Shown one piece after another: positions 9,331 to 18,155 of a DNA stretch of 64,000 nt. The notes under the pieces were generated by a model. That model was not told the DNA's origin and ran no database searches. It worked only from the letters and a program-made list of their open reading frames with translations. This DNA is from Streptomyces endocoffeicus (GTDB taxonomy: Bacteria > Actinomycetota > Actinomycetes > Streptomycetales > Streptomycetaceae): positions 1 to 64,000 of the forward strand of contig NZ_JAERRG010000036.1 in assembly GCF_016741935.1 (NCBI RefSeq), in the 5' to 3' direction. The position numbers and the translations under genes are program-made. Position 1 is the first letter of the stretch, and each line of letters opens with the position of its first letter.

Positions 9331-9672
9331 ATCACGACGTGGAAGGCGTCCACCGACCGCGACCTCATCGCCAAGATGCACTGGATCCTGGCGTTATACG
9401 ACAGACCGCCGGCCGACGGGGTGAGATGCGTCGATGAGTTCGGCCCGCTGAACCTGATGCCGCGCAAGGCCAAGGCTTGGCGCCTGGCGGCCAAGCCTCG
9501 GCGCCTGCGGGCCACCTACAACCGCTAGCGGCGGGGTGATTCACACGCTCGCAGCCCTCGAGCTGGCCACCGGCCAGATCTCCTACCGGATCCTCAAACC
9601 CTGGCAGAACGCCGCCATCGCCGCCCACATCCGCTGGTACAACGCCCTGATCGACGGGGAACGCGTCCGAGG
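9331..9672 (+). pseudogene. IS630-family transposase remnant with internal deletion
   Basis: The stretch TWKASTDRDLIAKMH, then LALYDRPPADG and CVDEFGPLNLMPRK, is the middle of an IS630 transposase; the D of CVDEF is the first catalytic residue. After a TAG stop and a frame change the reading continues with HTLAALELATGQISYRI. It then jumps directly to NAAIAAHIRWYNA, which belongs to the C-terminus. Roughly 100 codons with the remaining catalytic residues are missing, so the copy is inactive. Confidence 0.75.
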
Positions 9673-9678
9673 GTCAGG

Positions 9679-10416
9679 TCACCAGGGGACGACCCCGTTG
9701 TCGTCGAAAAGCTGGCCGGTCGGGCCGTCGTCCGGCAGGGTCGCCAGCCGGATGGCGATCGCCGCGCCCTGCTCGGGGGTCTGAGTCCCGCTGAATCCGT
9801 TGAGGTCGGTGGCCACGTAACCGGGGCAGGCGTTGTTGATCAAGATGTTGGTGCCGCTCAGCTCCTTGGCGTACTGGATGGTGACGGCGTTGAGGTAGGT
9901 CTTCGTCGGCGCGTAACCCCCGCTGATCCCCCCGAGGTCGACACCGGGCGTGGTCTGCAGAGTCAGGGAGCCGACGTGGCTGGACTGGTTGACGATCCGC
10001 GGGTGCGCCGAACGCCGCAGCAGCGGAAGCATCGCGTTGGTGACCCTGATGACGCCGATGACATTGGTCTCCACCAGCCGCCGCACGGTCTCGAGGTCGA
10101 TGGTCGTGGGTTCCTCCGGCCAGCCGCCGGCCACGCCGGCGTTGTTGACCAGTACGTCCAGCCGCCCCGCACGCTCCTCGATCAGTTGGACCGCGGCGAT
10201 CACGCTCTCGTCGTCGGTCACGTCCAGGGGCACGCCGAAGGCGTCGGCACCAGCCGCGCGCAACTTCGCCACGGCGTCCTCCCGACGCTGCTCGTCCCGG
10301 GCGCCGACACCGACACTCCAGCCCCGCGCACCGAGCCCGGCCGCGATCTCGTACCCGATTCCCTTGTTCGCGCCGGTGACCAGCGCGATCGTTTTCTCGT
10401 TCACGACAGCGAGCAT
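9679..10416 (-). CDS. Short-chain dehydrogenase/reductase
   Basis: A classical SDR of about 245 residues. The cofactor-binding TGANKGIG motif lies near the N-terminus, NNAG marks strand 4, a Ser lies in the NQSSHVGSL segment, and the catalytic pair is in a YAPTKTYLN motif (YxxxK). Members reduce carbonyls or oxidise alcohols with NAD(P). I used the ATG at 10416 (MLAVVNEKT); a GTG at 10404 is an equally possible start and neither has a strong ribosome site. The gene diverges from a LysR regulator with a LysR-type box between them, so that regulator probably controls it. The substrate is unknown. Confidence 0.88.
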   Translation of the reverse strand: MLAVVNEKTIALVTGANKGIGYEIAAGLGARGWSVGVGARDEQRREDAVAKLRAAGADAFGVPLDVTDDESVIAAVQLIEERAGRLDVLVNNAGVAGGWPEEPTTIDLETVRRLVETNVIGVIRVTNAMLPLLRRSAHPRIVNQSSHVGSLTLQTTPGVDLGGISGGYAPTKTYLNAVTIQYAKELSGTNILINNACPGYVATDLNGFSGTQTPEQGAAIAIRLATLPDDGPTGQLFDDNGVVPW

Positions 10417-10459
10417 GCCCGCGCTGCGGCCGGGCACCAACACCCTCTCGGCAGTGCAG

Positions 10460-10478
10460 CGATACCCGAACGATATCG
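10460..10478. promoter_or_regulatory. LysR-type box (CGATA-N9-TATCG)
   Basis: A perfect 5-bp inverted repeat containing the T-N11-A signature typical of LysR operators. It lies between the divergent SDR and LysR genes, about 30 bases before the regulator start, the usual place for an autoregulatory and activating site. Confidence 0.5.
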
Positions 10479-10509
10479 ATCAGCCGTGAGCCGTCATTAG
10501 CCTGGGCAC

Positions 10510-11349
10510 ATGGAAATACGCGAGCTGCGGTACTTCGTCGCCGTCGCCGAGGAGCTGCACTTCAGCAAGGCCGCCCAGCGCCTTGGGATAGCCCAGCCGC
10601 CCCTGTCCCGCACGATCACCCAGCTCGAACGACGGCTCGGAATCGCACTGCTGGAACGCACCAGCCGCAAGGTCACGCTCACCGAGGCCGGAGCCGTGCT
10701 GCTGGCCGAAGCACGCGCGATCCTCAGCGCGGTGACCGCAGCAGAGCGGCGTACCCAACGGGCCGCGACACCACACCCCAGCCTCGTCCTCGCCGTCAAA
10801 ACCGGCACCACTGGCGAGCTGCTGACGAAACTGCTCGACGCCTACGCCGCGGAACCCGGCGCGGCCACCGTCGATCTGCTGCTCTGCGAGGCGCACCAGC
10901 ACCAGCAGCTGCTGCAGGACGGGCAGGCCGACGTGGCTCTGCTGCACCTGCCCTTCGACTCAGCAGTCGGGCTCGACACCGAAACCCTGTGCACCGAGGG
11001 GCAGACCGCGATCCTGCCGGCCTCACACCCGCTCGCCGGCCGCTCCCAGGTCCGGATGGCCGACATCACCACCCTGCCAACGCTCCCGATGGCGCGCTGG
11101 CCCGGCCCCGGCGGCAGCTACCCAGAGGGACCGGGCGCAGAGATACGGAACCTGACACAGCTCTTCCAGCTCATCGCGCTCGGCCGTACCACCGCGGTCA
11201 TTCCCGAGTCAGCCAGCGCCGACCTGCGCCGGGACCTCGCCGCCGTGCCGGTCCTGGACGCTCCGCCCGTGACAACGGTAATCGCCTGGCCGCCGCACAG
11301 CCGCCTTCGTACAGTTGCCGACCTGATCCGCGTGGCAACACGTCTTTGA
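10510..11349 (+). CDS. LysR-family transcriptional regulator
   Basis: A 279-residue LysR-type regulator. The N-terminal winged helix-turn-helix shows RYFVAVAEELHFSKAAQRL followed by QPPLSRTITQLERRLG. The rest is a periplasmic-binding-like effector domain, with the usual TEAGAVLLAEAR linker near residues 57-68. It is transcribed away from the SDR gene and a LysR box lies between them, so the SDR is the best candidate target. The effector is unknown. Confidence 0.9.
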   Translation: MEIRELRYFVAVAEELHFSKAAQRLGIAQPPLSRTITQLERRLGIALLERTSRKVTLTEAGAVLLAEARAILSAVTAAERRTQRAATPHPSLVLAVKTGTTGELLTKLLDAYAAEPGAATVDLLLCEAHQHQQLLQDGQADVALLHLPFDSAVGLDTETLCTEGQTAILPASHPLAGRSQVRMADITTLPTLPMARWPGPGGSYPEGPGAEIRNLTQLFQLIALGRTTAVIPESASADLRRDLAAVPVLDAPPVTTVIAWPPHSRLRTVADLIRVATRL

Positions 11350-12000
11350 ACCCGGATGAGGAGGGCGGCCACCCAACGAGAGCCCCTATCAAGCAACCGG
11401 CAACTCTACGCTCCCGCATCATCAAGGTCGTGTCTCCTTGACCATCTGGCCCTGGGCGGACCTCGCCACCACGATCGCCCGCCACAGCCGCACCGGCCGG
11501 CTGAAGTTGAAGTGGTGGCTGCACGCGCGCGGGCCACTGGCGCGCCGTGGCCACGAAGCGTCGCCTGTGAACGACCCGGCAGGCCGGACCACTGGTCCCC
11601 GTCAGCCCCAGTGGGACGCGATCAGCGCCAGCGCGTCGTCCCGGCCCGTTCGCGTCGATCTCCACCAGCACTGCGACAGGGAGAAGGACGTCGAGATCCT
11701 CGTACTCCGGCACCAACTGCCGGTCCTGCAACGCCAGGTCGGTAAGCCGACCTTCACCGACACCGACCGTGCCATCCTCGCCGGCCTGCTCTACCACCTC
11801 CCCAAAGACAGACTGCGGCACCTTTTGCTGTTGGTCCGCCCCGACACGGTCCTGCGCCGGCATCGCGACCTGCTCAGGCGGCGCCATGCCGCGACCTGCG
11901 GTCCGAATCGATGGAGAGGGCTCCCACTTGCTCCCAACCCAGACACGACAAAGGCCGCCCCCGCTACCTGCGGAAACGGGCTCCGACCTGCGAAAACGCT
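11350..12000. other. IS-derived stretch without intact gene
   Basis: Holds one recognisable transposase fragment (11680-11905, listed separately) and otherwise no supported coding region. The last ~60 bases resemble sequence normally found just beyond tRNA-Pro 3' ends in Streptomyces, which fits the tRNA remnant that follows; that comparison is from memory. Confidence 0.5.
11680..11905 (+). pseudogene. N-terminal fragment of integrase-type (IS3-like) transposase
   Basis: The frame reads EKDVEILVLRHQLPVLQRQV, then TDTDRAILAGLLYHLPKD and RHRDLLRRRHAAT. This is the helical N-terminal region shared with the copies at 34.7, 45.6 and 60.5 kb. No catalytic domain follows. Confidence 0.7.
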
Positions 12001-12043
12001 GGTCGGAGCGACAGGATTTGAACCTGCGTCCCCTTGACCCCCA
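12001..12043 (-). other. tRNA-Pro 3'-half remnant (probable attachment-site scar)
   Basis: Read on the minus strand, these 43 bases run from the anticodon loop (TGGGGGTCAAGGGG) through a T-arm with GGTTCAAATCC to an acceptor strand ending in CTCCGACC. The sequence upstream does not supply a 5' half, so it is not a working tRNA. Exact 3' halves of tRNA genes are what site-specific integrated elements carry at one end; pSAM2-like elements use tRNA-Pro. A decayed tyrosine integrase lies at 34.1 kb. Confidence 0.65.
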
Positions 12044-12161
12044 GCGGCCGTGAATGTCGCTACGCACCGCAGCCGTCGCAGCGAGTTTCTGATCTGCGGT
12101 GCACCGGAGCAGTGACATGCCGACGTGCCATGCGCACGCTACTCGGAGACATGCCTGGCTG

Positions 12162-12210
12162 CCGCAACGGTCACGGCCGCCACGGTGCGTGGCGAACCGG
12201 ACCGTTGCGG
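12162..12210. terminator. Nested hairpin downstream of the esterase gene
   Basis: Outer arms (12162-12172 and 12200-12210) are an exact 11-bp inverted repeat, CCGCAACGGTC / GACCGTTGCGG. Inside is a second exact 7-bp stem (12178-12184 / 12188-12194). It lies about 30 bases beyond the stop of the minus-strand esterase gene, so it could end that transcript. There is no U tract, as is common in actinomycetes. Confidence 0.5.
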
Positions 12211-12240
12211 CCCTCCGTCAGGTGTGTCGGTGGTGAGGTG

Positions 12241-13629
12241 TCAGGGTGTGCCGAGGTACGTGGTGGCCTGGATGTCGTGCAGGTGTATGAGGATGTCGTG
12301 GGCCTTGCCGAGTGCGGCCGTGTATTCCACGGGGTCGGGCCATCCGGCGCCGATGTTCCAGGTGACACGCTCCTTGTCCAGCCACTTGCGCACCGGCTCC
12401 GGGGCCTTGCGCATGTCGAGGATGTAGTCGTCCCGGCGGGCCTTGTCCAGGGTCTGTTCGTTGGAGTCCGGCTTCGCGCCGTCAACGTGGTAGCTGCGCA
12501 TCACGTTGTCGTCGGTGCCGAACGCTTTGAAGGAACCCTTGTAGAACGTGAAGCCGATGCTGGCGTAGCGGCTGCCCAGCGCGTCGCGGAGAAAGGAGCC
12601 CTGAGTCTTGGGGTACCGCGTGTCGAACGAGTCGTAGGACACGTGGGTGTTGTGGCCCGACAGTAGAATCTTGTTCCCGGTGTGCTCGCGCCACCACTCC
12701 ACGTTCTCGGCCATCACCTGGTCGCGGAGCTTCATCATCTGGGCGATTTGGTCCTCGTCGCCGGTGTCGAAGGCCATGCCCCTGGCCATCTGGTGGATGG
12801 CCAGGGCGTGCTGTGTCATCCACAGATGGTTCTGCTTGTCACCGGGGTGGGGGCGCTGTGCGCGCAGAAGGTCGTAGACCTTCCGGGTCCGCTCCGCCCG
12901 GTCCTGGCGCTCGGTGAGCGGCAGCTTGGAGTATTCCTCGGTGTAGGTGCCGGCGTCGGTTGTCGGGGCCAGACCGCGGTACAACTCGGTTATCTGCTTC
13001 AGCAGTTGCGGGTACTTCTGGGATACGTAGTCGCTGACCCGTGCGTACAGTTCCGGGCCGGCATAGCCCATGTCGTCGCCCATGAAACGGACCGGGTCGC
13101 CGGGGTGGTGGAGGTTGTAGTCCCGCATCCACCTGATGAGGTCGATGTAGTCCTGGTTGTTCCAGCTCCGGTAGGAACCCTGGAACTCCTCACGGGCGAT
13201 GTCCTTGAGGTTGCCCTTGCCCTGCACCACGTACTCGTCGATCCGCACACCGCTGCTCCAGGGGAGTTCCAGGCTGAAGGTACGGAAGCCCTTCTCCTCG
13301 ACCAGATAGCGGAAGACCCGGTGTTTCATGCGGAAGAAGTCCCGCGAACCGTGGGTGGCCTCGCCCAGTCCCACCACCTCGGCGCCCTTGAGCATGCGGC
13401 CCAGCGCGTCGAGGTCTCGCAGACTGCCCCTGGGGTTCGTGGTCCGCAGGGGGTGGGAGCTGCGGTCGATGCCGGCCACCACACTCTCGCCGGGCTGCCA
13501 GGAGGCAGATGCCTTCGAGGCCGGGTCCGGCGAACCATGCGCCGTGGCGCCCAAGGCAAGTGTGGCGACCGTCAGCGCGCTGAGGGAGAGGAGGACCGAG
13601 GGGATGATTACTGCCTTGCGTCGCGTCAT
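12241..13629 (-). CDS. Secreted erythromycin-esterase family protein
   Basis: A 462-residue protein with a signal peptide (basic MTRRK then a hydrophobic stretch to about residue 30). The mature part is an erythromycin esterase domain. The catalytic segment GLGEATHGSRDFF puts Glu90 and His93 in the expected places, and a later LLSGHNTHVS motif supplies the second His pair. Relatives include EreA/EreB, which hydrolyse macrolide lactones, but many secreted actinomycete members have no known substrate, so macrolide resistance should not be assumed. It stands alone, with a hairpin downstream. Another secreted hydrolase in the same orientation lies upstream across a 250-base gap. Confidence 0.88.
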   Translation of the reverse strand: MTRRKAVIIPSVLLSLSALTVATLALGATAHGSPDPASKASASWQPGESVVAGIDRSSHPLRTTNPRGSLRDLDALGRMLKGAEVVGLGEATHGSRDFFRMKHRVFRYLVEEKGFRTFSLELPWSSGVRIDEYVVQGKGNLKDIAREEFQGSYRSWNNQDYIDLIRWMRDYNLHHPGDPVRFMGDDMGYAGPELYARVSDYVSQKYPQLLKQITELYRGLAPTTDAGTYTEEYSKLPLTERQDRAERTRKVYDLLRAQRPHPGDKQNHLWMTQHALAIHQMARGMAFDTGDEDQIAQMMKLRDQVMAENVEWWREHTGNKILLSGHNTHVSYDSFDTRYPKTQGSFLRDALGSRYASIGFTFYKGSFKAFGTDDNVMRSYHVDGAKPDSNEQTLDKARRDDYILDMRKAPEPVRKWLDKERVTWNIGAGWPDPVEYTAALGKAHDILIHLHDIQATTYLGTP

Positions 13630-13831
13630 GCCTACAGATTTCCGTGCGCACAGGGTCCGTCACCAACCCGTGTGCTGCCCATCTCCAAGTACCGCAGGCA
13701 CTACCCCGGGACTCGGGCCACCACCCGTACGCCGTGGCATGGCCGCCTGGTGGAGCCGGTCGCGGGCGAAGCACAGATAGAGGGGACGACGAAAGGCCGT
13801 GACGGCTCCGAAGCGGGTGCCGTCACAGCCT

Positions 13832-13875
13832 GATCAGCTGTTCTCACACGGTTGGTTCTCGCGCGTCAGCTGATC
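13832..13875. terminator. Inverted repeat at the 3' end of the beta-lactamase-like gene
   Basis: GATCAGCTG (13832-13840) and CAGCTGATC (13867-13875) form a 9-bp inverted repeat with a 26-base loop directly after the stop of the minus-strand gene. Terminator function is plausible but the long loop makes it weak. Confidence 0.35.
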
Positions 13876-13876
13876 C

Positions 13877-15067
13877 TCACCTACACAGCTCGTCGTCGAT
13901 CAGGTCGTTCTGGGTCTGCTGACTGGACGAGTCCGAGGAGCCGTCGCCGGACGCGTTCAGAACCACGCCACGGCGGCCGTCAGCGCTGAATCCGTTGCGG
14001 GTCGTGTAGCCGGGAATGTCGCCGCCATGGCCGTAGTAGACACTGCCGCAGGACAGCGGGACCTCCATCAGGCCAAGGCCGTAGCGCGCGCCGGCCCACC
14101 CAGGATCCAGCTCCGAGGCCCGTACAGTCGTCTTCATCGCCGCCAGCTGCGCGGGGCGCAGCAGCTTGCCGCCCAGGAGCGCCTGGTAGAAGCGGCTCAG
14201 ATCGGCCGTCGTACTGATCATGGCGCCCGCCGCACCCCCGGCGGAGGGGTTGAGCGCAGTGACGTCGATCTCCGGACCCGCCTCGTCGAAGGCGGAGTAG
14301 CCGCGCAGATGGCGGCCGGGGATCCGCGAGTCCGTCGTCGGGGCGAAGGTGTCGTGCAGGCCCAGCGGGCGGACGATTCGCGCGGTGACCTCCTGGGTCC
14401 AGTCGTGCCCGGTGATCTTCTTGATGATCATTCCGGCGAGGATGTAGTTGGTGTTGGAGTAGCTCCAGCCGGTGCCGGGCTGGAAATTCGGGGCGTGCCG
14501 CATGCCGATGGCGGCCAGCTGCTCGGCGGTCCAGGTGGTGTAACGGTTGGCTTGGTATCCGGCCTTGCTGGCGAACTCGGGGAAGTCCGCCGTGTAGTCG
14601 AACAGTCCGCTGGTGTGCTGGAGCAACTGCCTGACGGTGATCTTGCTGCCGTCGTTGCCGTTGCCGGAGACCACTCCGGGCAGCCAGTGCTCCATGGTGT
14701 CGTCCAGCGAAATACGTCCCTCGCCGACGAGTTGCAGCACCACCGTGGCGACGAACGTCTTGGTGGTGCTGGCGATCCGGAACCGGTCGCCGGGGCGTGC
14801 ACGGTCCCCAGTTGCTCGGTCGGCCACCCCGCCGGTGGCGTTCCGGGCACCGTGTGGTCCGGTCGACCGGGCCACCACTCCGACGGTACCCGTCTTCATG
14901 ATGGTGTCCACGTGTGCCTTCAGCGCCGTGCTGTCTGACGCGGGGTGCGTCCCGCCGTGCACCGGAACGGCTGCGGTCGCGCCCTCGGCGGGAACTGCCA
15001 GGGCGATACCGGCCAGCGCGGTCGCCAATGTCGTGGTCACCACACGGGAGATGAGTTCGGTCTTCAT
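13877..15067 (-). CDS. Secreted serine hydrolase, beta-lactamase / D-Ala-D-Ala carboxypeptidase family
   Basis: A 396-residue protein with a signal peptide of about 30 residues, then a class-C-type beta-lactamase fold. The nucleophile motif is SxxK, Ser100-Thr-Thr-Lys103. The second motif is YSN within GWSYSNTNYILAG, and the third is HGG within YYGHGGDIPGY. This architecture (Streptomyces R61-like) covers D-alanyl-D-alanine carboxypeptidases, esterases and true beta-lactamases; the sequence alone does not choose between them. It acts outside the membrane. The C-terminus has a short Ser/Gln-rich tail. Confidence 0.88.
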   Translation of the reverse strand: MKTELISRVVTTTLATALAGIALAVPAEGATAAVPVHGGTHPASDSTALKAHVDTIMKTGTVGVVARSTGPHGARNATGGVADRATGDRARPGDRFRIASTTKTFVATVVLQLVGEGRISLDDTMEHWLPGVVSGNGNDGSKITVRQLLQHTSGLFDYTADFPEFASKAGYQANRYTTWTAEQLAAIGMRHAPNFQPGTGWSYSNTNYILAGMIIKKITGHDWTQEVTARIVRPLGLHDTFAPTTDSRIPGRHLRGYSAFDEAGPEIDVTALNPSAGGAAGAMISTTADLSRFYQALLGGKLLRPAQLAAMKTTVRASELDPGWAGARYGLGLMEVPLSCGSVYYGHGGDIPGYTTRNGFSADGRRGVVLNASGDGSSDSSSQQTQNDLIDDELCR

Positions 15068-15268
15068 CGGTCGCGGACTCCTTGCGTTCGTTCAGGCCAC
15101 TGCCCTGACATGACCATCACGCTAGGAACTCCGGCCGGGCGCCACGATCAAGCAGGCGGGCCGACCGGTGGGGGTGCGGTCACCCCGGAACGGGTAGCGC
15201 CTGCTGTACTGACCGGGCCCCGGCCTCGAATGCCACGAGTGCGGTTCGCCCCAGGCTGTTCGCCGGCA

Positions 15269-16375
15269 TCAAGGCCGAAAGAGTCGAAACAATCTCTGGG
15301 CGCCGAACTGCATGTACTCCCACACCACGGTCGCCGTGCCGACGGGGCGGCGGCCTGCACACCGGCCGTCTTCCGTACGGCGGCGAGTCCGTCGGAGGGA
15401 ATTCCGTCGGAGGGAATTCCGTCCAACCCCGGGGCACTCGGACGCAGTTGGTCCAGGGTGCCGGTTGTCGTGGTCGGTGGCGGCCAGCACGGTGGCCTGT
15501 GTGAAGGTGTACGTCAGCGCGAACACGACCGCCATGGCCAGGGTGGAGACGATCCCGGCGTTGCGCAGGGCGTAGGCGCGGAGGTTGGCCATCGCCAGCC
15601 AGGTCGGTGCAAAGCCGCTGCAGCGTGTCGCCCGGGCCGCCGCACCGCCGATGCCCCGCACCAGCGTCGAACTTGCCATGGCCAGGCCGATCGACCCGGC
15701 GATGCCGGCGATGCCGGCGATCAAGGTGGCGGTGGCACCTATGACCGTGCGCAGGAAGAGCGGCAGGGCCGACATGACCATCGCGACGAGGATGACGATC
15801 ACGCCGATACGCGTCCGGGTCCGGGTCCGCGACGGGTCGCGTGGTTCGCTGCCTGATGCGGCGACCGCCTCGGTGGCCGGCATCCGCGAAGCCAGGCCCA
15901 CCAGATCGACGTGGTCCGAGCGGCCGGAGAGTCGTAGGGCCGTCGTATCGGCGAAGTGGACACCCGTGCCAGGCACGTCCACCACGGCCGAGACGCGATA
16001 GCCGTGGCCGGGCAGACATTGACCACGACCTGGACCTTGTCGCCCGGCTCGCTGCCGCTGACGCGCGCATCCGCCAGCAGCTTCGTCGAGGACCAGCCGT
16101 GCCCCGCCACCCGGGGATCCTCGGACGGTACGACCTGTCCGTGGGCGTCGACGAGGGCGGCGGGGAAGCCGATGTCGCCGACCATCGTGGTGACGCCGGG
16201 CAACGGCCCAGTTCGCCGAGCTTGCCGGAGCCCGAGGGGCCCATCACGGCGAGGATGGTGCCGCGTTCCACGGTCAACGACACGTCGTCGAGGCGCGTAC
16301 GCCGCCCGGGTATGCCTTGCCGACGCCCTCCAGGACGATGGCGGGGGGGGCGACGGCGGTGTTGGTGGCGTTCAT
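15269..16375 (-). pseudogene. Decayed ABC transporter: ATPase start fused to FtsX-type permease remains
   Basis: The ATPase begins with an ATG at 16375 (MNATNTAVAPPAIVLEGVGK). A frameshift follows within about 25 codons, and another frame then reaches DDVSLTVERG and the Walker A motif GPSGSGK. Directly after Walker A the reading passes into the middle of an FtsX-like permease (GVTTMVGDIGFPAALVDAHG). It then shifts frame again into a membrane part with at least three hydrophobic segments (15269-15985). The signature motif, Walker B and much of the permease are gone. A deletion thus fused the two genes, and several frameshifts followed. It was probably the exporter controlled by the divergent two-component system. 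Confidence 0.75.
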
Positions 16376-16584
16376 CGCCGGCCCCGCAGGTTCCGTACGA
16401 CGAGAGTGCCCGCGCACAGGACGGTGATCGCGCCGCACACCAGGTGCACCCAGGTGTCGGCGCCGCCGAAGGATGTCGCCATGTTCGCGAGCGCGCTGGC
16501 CACCACCACCATCCAGAGCACGGTGCGGGCGATGTCCCCGGAGCTGAGCCGGTCGGCGGGTTCGGGGGTCGTCGTGTGCTGCAT
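16372..16584 (-). CDS. Small two-helix membrane protein
   Basis: Seventy residues with a polar N-terminus (MQHTTTPEPADRLSSGD) and two hydrophobic segments (about 19-39 and 43-64), ending in RGRR, which favours a cytoplasmic C-terminus. Its stop overlaps the start of the broken ABC ATPase as ATGA, so the two were translated together. It resembles the small membrane proteins often encoded before actinomycete ABC exporters. Function is unknown. Confidence 0.65.
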   Translation of the reverse strand: MQHTTTPEPADRLSSGDIARTVLWMVVVASALANMATSFGGADTWVHLVCGAITVLCAGTLVVRNLRGRR

Positions 16585-16774
16585 GGCGGCTGCTCCCGGA
16601 GTCTTGTGGGGTGGTCCTGCGGTGGCCGTGTGCCGTTCCTGCTGTCGTCATCGAGGCTATGGATCAGCACCTCTGGCGGCCGATCCCGCAGTCCGCCCAG
16701 TTCGGGGTACAGCAGGCTGTACTGCCCCGCCGCTTGGGCGACGGCGAACTCGCCGACGGCATAAAGTCGTTCGC

Positions 16775-18094
16775 ATGACAGCGGGCAGGAGTGGAGCGGC
16801 AGACCGGCACGAGAGCCGCGAGAGCCGCGAGAGCTTCAAGGACATCGCGCTACGGAGCCTGAGCGCCGCCGGTGAGGCGATCGCCCAGCTGATGTCCGGG
16901 CTCAACACGGCGCTGCTGGCCATGCTGTTGCTGCTGTGGCTGACTCTCACTGCCGCAACGAGCGTCGTCGGCGTCGGGCTGCTCATGGCACCCGTACTCC
17001 TGCGCACCCTGCACGCCCTGGCCGGCCGGGAACGCGGCCGGCTCGCCCGCTGGGGCCCCGAGGTCGCCGCCCCGGAACCCGCGCCCACCCGGCTGCGGGC
17101 CGCCCTCGTCGACCGCACCACCCACCGCGAACTGGGCTGGCTGGTCCAGCACTCCACCGTGGGGGCGCTGCTCGGACTGCTCGGCGTGGTGCTGCCGGTC
17201 CTCGCGGTGCGGGACACCGCTTTCCCGCTGTACTGGACGTTCATACCCGAGGGCGCGACTGCCACCTCCGTGGGCATCGGAAACGCGCACACCTGGCCGG
17301 ACGCTGTCGCCGTGACGCTTCTGGGCATGGGCTGGATCGCCATCATCCTGGGGCTGACGCCCGGTATGGCCCGGCTCCAGGCGGGCCTCGGGCGACGGCT
17401 CCTGTCGGCCGGTCCCGACGTCGATCTCTCCCTGCGCGTCGCGGAGTTGACCGCCACACGTGCCGCCGCTCTGGACGCCCATGCCACCGAACTGCGCCGC
17501 ATCGAACGTTCGTTGCACGACGGTGCGCAGAACCGGCTCGTCTCCGTCGCCGTGCTGATCGGGGCGTCCCGCCGCATGGTGGCCCGCGATCCGGCGGGCG
17601 CCGACGAACTCCTGGAACGCGCCCAGTCCGCCGCCGAACAGGCGCTGGCCGAGCTGCGTACCGTCGCCCGCGGCATCCTGCCGCCGGTGCTGGCTGACCG
17701 GGGCCTCGCGGGCGCGCTCTCCGGTCTCGCCGCGAACTGCGCGGTGCCCTGCCGGATCGACGTGGACGTGCCCGAACGCTGCGCCGCCTCCGTCGAGGCG
17801 ACCGCCTACTTCGTGGTCGCCGAGGCCCTGACCAACATCGCCAAGCACAGCGGCGCCCGGCACGCCGTCGTCACGGCACGCGGCGGCGGGGGCCGACTCG
17901 TGCTGTCCGTCGAGGACGACGGCAGGGGCGGCGCCGGGGGTAACTCCCGGGCTTTCGGCTCCGAGGGAGAGGACGGCGGCTCCGGGCTCACCGGCATCCG
18001 TCGCCGCATCGCGGCGCACGACGGCGGCCTCACCCTGACCAGCCCGCCCGGTGGCCCGACCGTCCTGACAGTGGATCTTCCCTGTGGGTCGTGA
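16775..18094 (+). CDS. Sensor histidine kinase (HisKA_3 type)
   Basis: A 439-residue kinase. The N-terminal half has about four hydrophobic segments (around 42-75, 128-146, 178-196). The phosphoacceptor His248 sits in a RIERSLHDGAQNRL motif of the HisKA_3 family. The ATPase domain has an EALTNIAKHSGA N-box and the glycine-rich stretches DDGRGGAG and GGSGLTGIRRR. I chose the ATG at 16775 (MTAGRSGAADRH); the frame runs further upstream but through antisense of the ABC remnant. It is followed after a repetitive 60-base gap by its response regulator. The divergent decayed ABC exporter was probably its target. Confidence 0.9.
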   Translation: MTAGRSGAADRHESRESRESFKDIALRSLSAAGEAIAQLMSGLNTALLAMLLLLWLTLTAATSVVGVGLLMAPVLLRTLHALAGRERGRLARWGPEVAAPEPAPTRLRAALVDRTTHRELGWLVQHSTVGALLGLLGVVLPVLAVRDTAFPLYWTFIPEGATATSVGIGNAHTWPDAVAVTLLGMGWIAIILGLTPGMARLQAGLGRRLLSAGPDVDLSLRVAELTATRAAALDAHATELRRIERSLHDGAQNRLVSVAVLIGASRRMVARDPAGADELLERAQSAAEQALAELRTVARGILPPVLADRGLAGALSGLAANCAVPCRIDVDVPERCAASVEATAYFVVAEALTNIAKHSGARHAVVTARGGGGRLVLSVEDDGRGGAGGNSRAFGSEGEDGGSGLTGIRRRIAAHDGGLTLTSPPGGPTVLTVDLPCGS

Positions 18095-18099
18095 CGACC

Positions 18100-18155
18100 G
18101 GAGCCCGACCTGTGGAGCCCGACCTGTGGACCCTGTGGACCCTGTGGAGCCTGAC
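18100..18155 (+). repeat. Short tandem repeats between kinase and regulator genes
   Basis: The gap between the two genes is built from two exact 14-base units (GGAGCCCGACCTGT), two exact 9-base units (GGACCCTGT) and a partial GGAGCC unit that ends just before the regulator's ATG. The last GGAG may serve as its ribosome site. The spacer thus looks expanded by slippage. Confidence 0.7.

Noticed and set aside
11769..12053. Short frames ending in GATGFEPASP or RQDLNLRPLDPQRP
   Set aside because: These come from translating the tRNA-Pro remnant, a known source of false proteins.
12241..15067. Antibiotic resistance cassette (macrolide esterase plus beta-lactamase)
   Set aside because: Both families contain many secreted enzymes of other function, there is no mobile flank shared by the two, and nothing in the sequence fixes the substrate.
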